Source of the DNA: Treponema sp. UBA2869
GTDB lineage: Bacteria; Spirochaetota; Spirochaetia; Treponematales; Treponemataceae
Reading direction: 5' to 3'
Length of the DNA: 7,151 nt
Assembly: GCA_002350445.1 (NCBI GenBank)
Contig: DEEV01000074.1
Span: 37,714 to 44,864, forward strand
A program made the translations under genes and the position numbers. Under the pieces are notes generated by a model, which saw only the letters and a list, made by a program, of their open reading frames with translations, was not told the DNA's origin and searched no databases. How positions within the stretch are numbered: position 1 is the first letter of the stretch; every line of letters starts with the position of its first letter. Below, in pieces: positions 5,518 through 7,151 of the stretch.

Positions 5518-5547
5518 AAATCGAAGCACTGTAGTGCTTCGATTTTT
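5518..5547 (+). terminator. Intrinsic terminator of the kinase-regulator operon, shared with convergent guaA
   Basis: AAATCGAAGCACT (5518-5530) pairs perfectly over 13 bp with AGTGCTTCGATTT (5533-5545) around a GT loop, and TTTTT (5543-5547) forms the U-tract on the plus strand. guaA ends 14 bases further right on the other strand. The only visible guaA stop signal is this same hairpin, which has TTT then AGG on that side, so it is probably a weaker terminator in that direction. Confidence 0.85.
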
Positions 5548-5560
5548 AACGGATTTGCTA

Positions 5561-7151
5561 TTATTCCCATCCGAAAGTTGCTGGCGGTTTATTTGTAGCG
5601 TCAAAATACAGTGCGTCTACGAACGGAAGTTCGGCAATTTTGTGAACAATTGTGTTCAGCAAATCTTTTGGCCACATTGCAAAGCGGGCAGTCATAACAT
5701 CTTCTGAAATTACCGGGCGCAGTACAAAGGTTGCGTGGTCGGCACTGCTTGCGTATGGCAAATCAATTGTAAGATGCTGGAAGATTTTATCATACCAGCC
5801 GGATTTATGAAGTTCCGTCAAAACGATGTTGTCTACCTCGCGCAGCTGGTCTAAGCGGCGGCGGTCGCAGTAGCCTTCCTGAATCTTAAGGTCGCTGTCT
5901 GCAAGGCCAGGTCTCTGGAAAAGCTTGATACAGGTGCGGTTGATATACTTTGCCTTGTTTGTGATAGTTGAAGAACAAGCTTCGATTTTTTCGCGCTTGT
6001 CCGGGAAGTGGTAGAAGCCACTGTGGCCTGTTGTGGTTTCGACAGGCTCAACCACCGCATTCTTTGCTCCAGCCACCGTATTCTTTGCTCCAACCACCGG
6101 TTCTTCTGCAAATGTCAAAAGCGCTGGGAATCTGTAAGTTCTGAAATCTCCCTGAACACCAACCGAGCGGACCGGAAGCACGCTGCGTTTTAAGCTTGCG
6201 GTACACTTTTCACAGAACATATCAAGCTTAATATCATCAAGTTCTTTCTGTGCGAGAGGCAATTCCTCTGCATCCTTGGCATTTGGTTTTCCGTCATTAC
6301 AAAGCACGTTGATAGAAAGTCCTGGTCCCGGGAATGGATGACGCATAACAAGTTCATCAGAAAGCCCAAGCTTCTTACCGATAGCGCGAACCTCGTCTTT
6401 GTAAAGGTCACGGATAGGCTCAATAATCAGCCCTTTGGCAATCAGTTCCTGAATTCCTGCAACGCGGTTATGATGAGTTTTGATTGTGTGAGAGTTCTTT
6501 GTTCCACCCGACTCAATAATATCAGGATACAAAGTTCCCTGAGCGAGCAGCCAGCTGTCATCAAGGTTTTGGCGGGCAGTAACTTCGTTACGAACGGTAA
6601 TAAAGTTTTCACCGACAGCCATTCGTTTTTTCTGAGGATCTGTAAGACCTGCAATTGCTTTTAAAAAGCTTTCTGAAGCATCTTCTACGATGAAGTTTGT
6701 AAAACCGAACTTGCGGTAAGCTTCAGCAACGTTGTGGCTTTCGTTTTTACGCATAAAGCCGTTATCAATATGAAGACCAAGAACGCGGTCCTGCCCAAGA
6801 GCTTTATTCAAAAGTGCAAAGGTGATTGTTGAATCAACACCACCGCTAAGGAACAAAAGAACGTTACGACCATCTGCGTCTTTTTTAATATTTTCAAGAA
6901 TGATATTTAATACAGTATCCTGATCCCAGTTCTTTTCCATGCCACAGAAATCTGCAAAGTTCTGGAAAATCTGATTTCCACAAGGTGTGTCTTTTACCTC
7001 GCAGTGGAACTGAAGTGAAAAGCGTTTTTTAGCAAGATTCTGAGTTGCAGCGAAAGGACAGTCCTTTGTGTTACCAACCATTTCAAAGCCTTCTCCCATC
7101 TGAAGAACGCCGTCCTGATGGCTCATCCATACCTGCTGGTCACCTTCAATG
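5561..7151 (-). CDS. guaA: GMP synthase (glutamine-hydrolysing), 5' end outside the window
   Basis: The cytosolic enzyme aminates XMP to GMP using glutamine and ATP, the last step of guanine nucleotide synthesis. About 529 residues are visible and roughly 140 N-terminal ones, with the amidotransferase cysteine, lie beyond the right edge; the frame stays open to 7151. Numbering from the internal Met at 7126, the amidotransferase end shows VWMSHQD and FHCEV (40-44). This holds the His and Glu of the catalytic triad, with Cys in place of the usual Pro of HPE. The ATP-pyrophosphatase P-loop is SGGVDS (94-99), followed by DNGFMR, LAQGTLYPD (194-202) and RHPFPGPGL (262-270). The C-terminal domain is the long form known from human GMPS: LPVRSVGVQGDFRTY (317-331), a roughly 100-residue extension, and the closing NKPPATFGWE. 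Residues about 343-376 are not conserved and coincide with a REP palindrome and 21-bp repeats. The frame is intact across them. Confidence 0.95.
   Translation of the reverse strand, partial: IEGDQQVWMSHQDGVLQMGEGFEMVGNTKDCPFAATQNLAKKRFSLQFHCEVKDTPCGNQIFQNFADFCGMEKNWDQDTVLNIILENIKKDADGRNVLLFLSGGVDSTITFALLNKALGQDRVLGLHIDNGFMRKNESHNVAEAYRKFGFTNFIVEDASESFLKAIAGLTDPQKKRMAVGENFITVRNEVTARQNLDDSWLLAQGTLYPDIIESGGTKNSHTIKTHHNRVAGIQELIAKGLIIEPIRDLYKDEVRAIGKKLGLSDELVMRHPFPGPGLSINVLCNDGKPNAKDAEELPLAQKELDDIKLDMFCEKCTASLKRSVLPVRSVGVQGDFRTYRFPALLTFAEEPVVGAKNTVAGAKNAVVEPVETTTGHSGFYHFPDKREKIEACSSTITNKAKYINRTCIKLFQRPGLADSDLKIQEGYCDRRRLDQLREVDNIVLTELHKSGWYDKIFQHLTIDLPYASSADHATFVLRPVISEDVMTARFAMWPKDLLNTIVHKIAELPFVDALYFDATNKPPATFGWE
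6033..6055 (-). repeat. REP-type palindrome inside guaA
   Basis: On the minus strand this reads GTGGTTGAGCCTGTCGAAAC followed by CAC. The arms GTGGTT and AACCAC pair perfectly around a short GAGCCTGTCGA centre. The core GGTTGAGCCTGTCGAAACC is, from memory, a widespread REP consensus associated with REP-associated tyrosine transposases. Read in frame it gives the peptide VVEPVETT (residues 358-365), a familiar sign of a REP translated by accident. Just downstream, on the plus strand, lies a further palindrome GCCAC-T-GTGGC (6017-6027). Confidence 0.75.
6056..6097 (-). repeat. Two 21-bp direct repeats abutting the REP, encoding a 7-residue repeat
   Basis: Units 6077-6097 and 6056-6076 differ at only two of 21 positions and encode VVGAKNT and VAGAKNA (residues 344-350 and 351-357). 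The first bases of the REP (GTGGTTG) resemble a third unit start, so the array looks anchored on the REP edge. The length is a multiple of three, which keeps guaA open. Confidence 0.85.

Noticed and set aside
6056..6097. Tandem 21-bp units considered as a CRISPR-like array.
   Set aside because: The units abut without spacers, lie within a coding frame and keep the frame open, so they are a protein-coding tandem repeat.
5851..6423. Open frames overlapping guaA on both strands in this region.
   Set aside because: They are out-of-frame shadows of guaA, without ribosome sites or recognisable domains.

Overview
This 7.15 kb stretch is a compact, AT-rich bacterial chromosome segment. The most likely source is a spirochaete of the genus Treponema. 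That is an inference from the style of the genes: a small secreted protein with a C-terminal SH3-like domain, a long-type GMP synthase, the low-GC codon choice and short Shine-Dalgarno sites. No marker gene settles it.

Layout from left to right. Positions 5-679 (+) encode an AlkD-type HEAT-repeat DNA alkylation repair protein. Positions 776-1543 (-) encode a secreted, otherwise unrecognised SH3-domain protein. A tRNA-Cys(GCA) with its own promoter lies at 1701-1772 (+) and is followed by a perfect 20-bp terminator hairpin. The gene-free stretch 1773-2133 holds this terminator, a degenerate second copy of it, a sharply GC-rich palindromic block (1934-2080) and the terminator of the next gene. 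Positions 2134-3099 (-) encode a fusion of a SemiSWEET/PQ-loop-like three-helix membrane domain and a degenerate SGNH-like domain. A strong internal ribosome site could also release the second domain alone. The 265-bp divergent intergenic region 3100-3364 carries a GC-richer, self-complementary leader for the fusion gene and the promoter area of a two-component operon. That operon (3365-5410, +) encodes a short CitA/DcuS-type membrane histidine kinase and a CitB/DcuR-type response regulator. It ends at a strong hairpin (5518-5547) shared by convergent transcription. From 5561 to the right edge (-) lies most of guaA, GMP synthase. Its coding sequence contains an in-frame REP-type palindrome next to 21-bp tandem repeats.

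How the parts may work together. AlkD-like repair, tRNA-Cys and GMP synthase are housekeeping functions with no visible link to each other. The kinase and regulator form an ordinary signalling pair with no adjacent carboxylate transporter. The only gene sharing their control region is the divergent SemiSWEET-SGNH fusion, which makes it the first candidate target (inference).

The observations most worth following are the REP insertion that was domesticated into a surface loop of GuaA, the gene-in-gene arrangement of the membrane/SGNH fusion, and the structured leader in front of that fusion.
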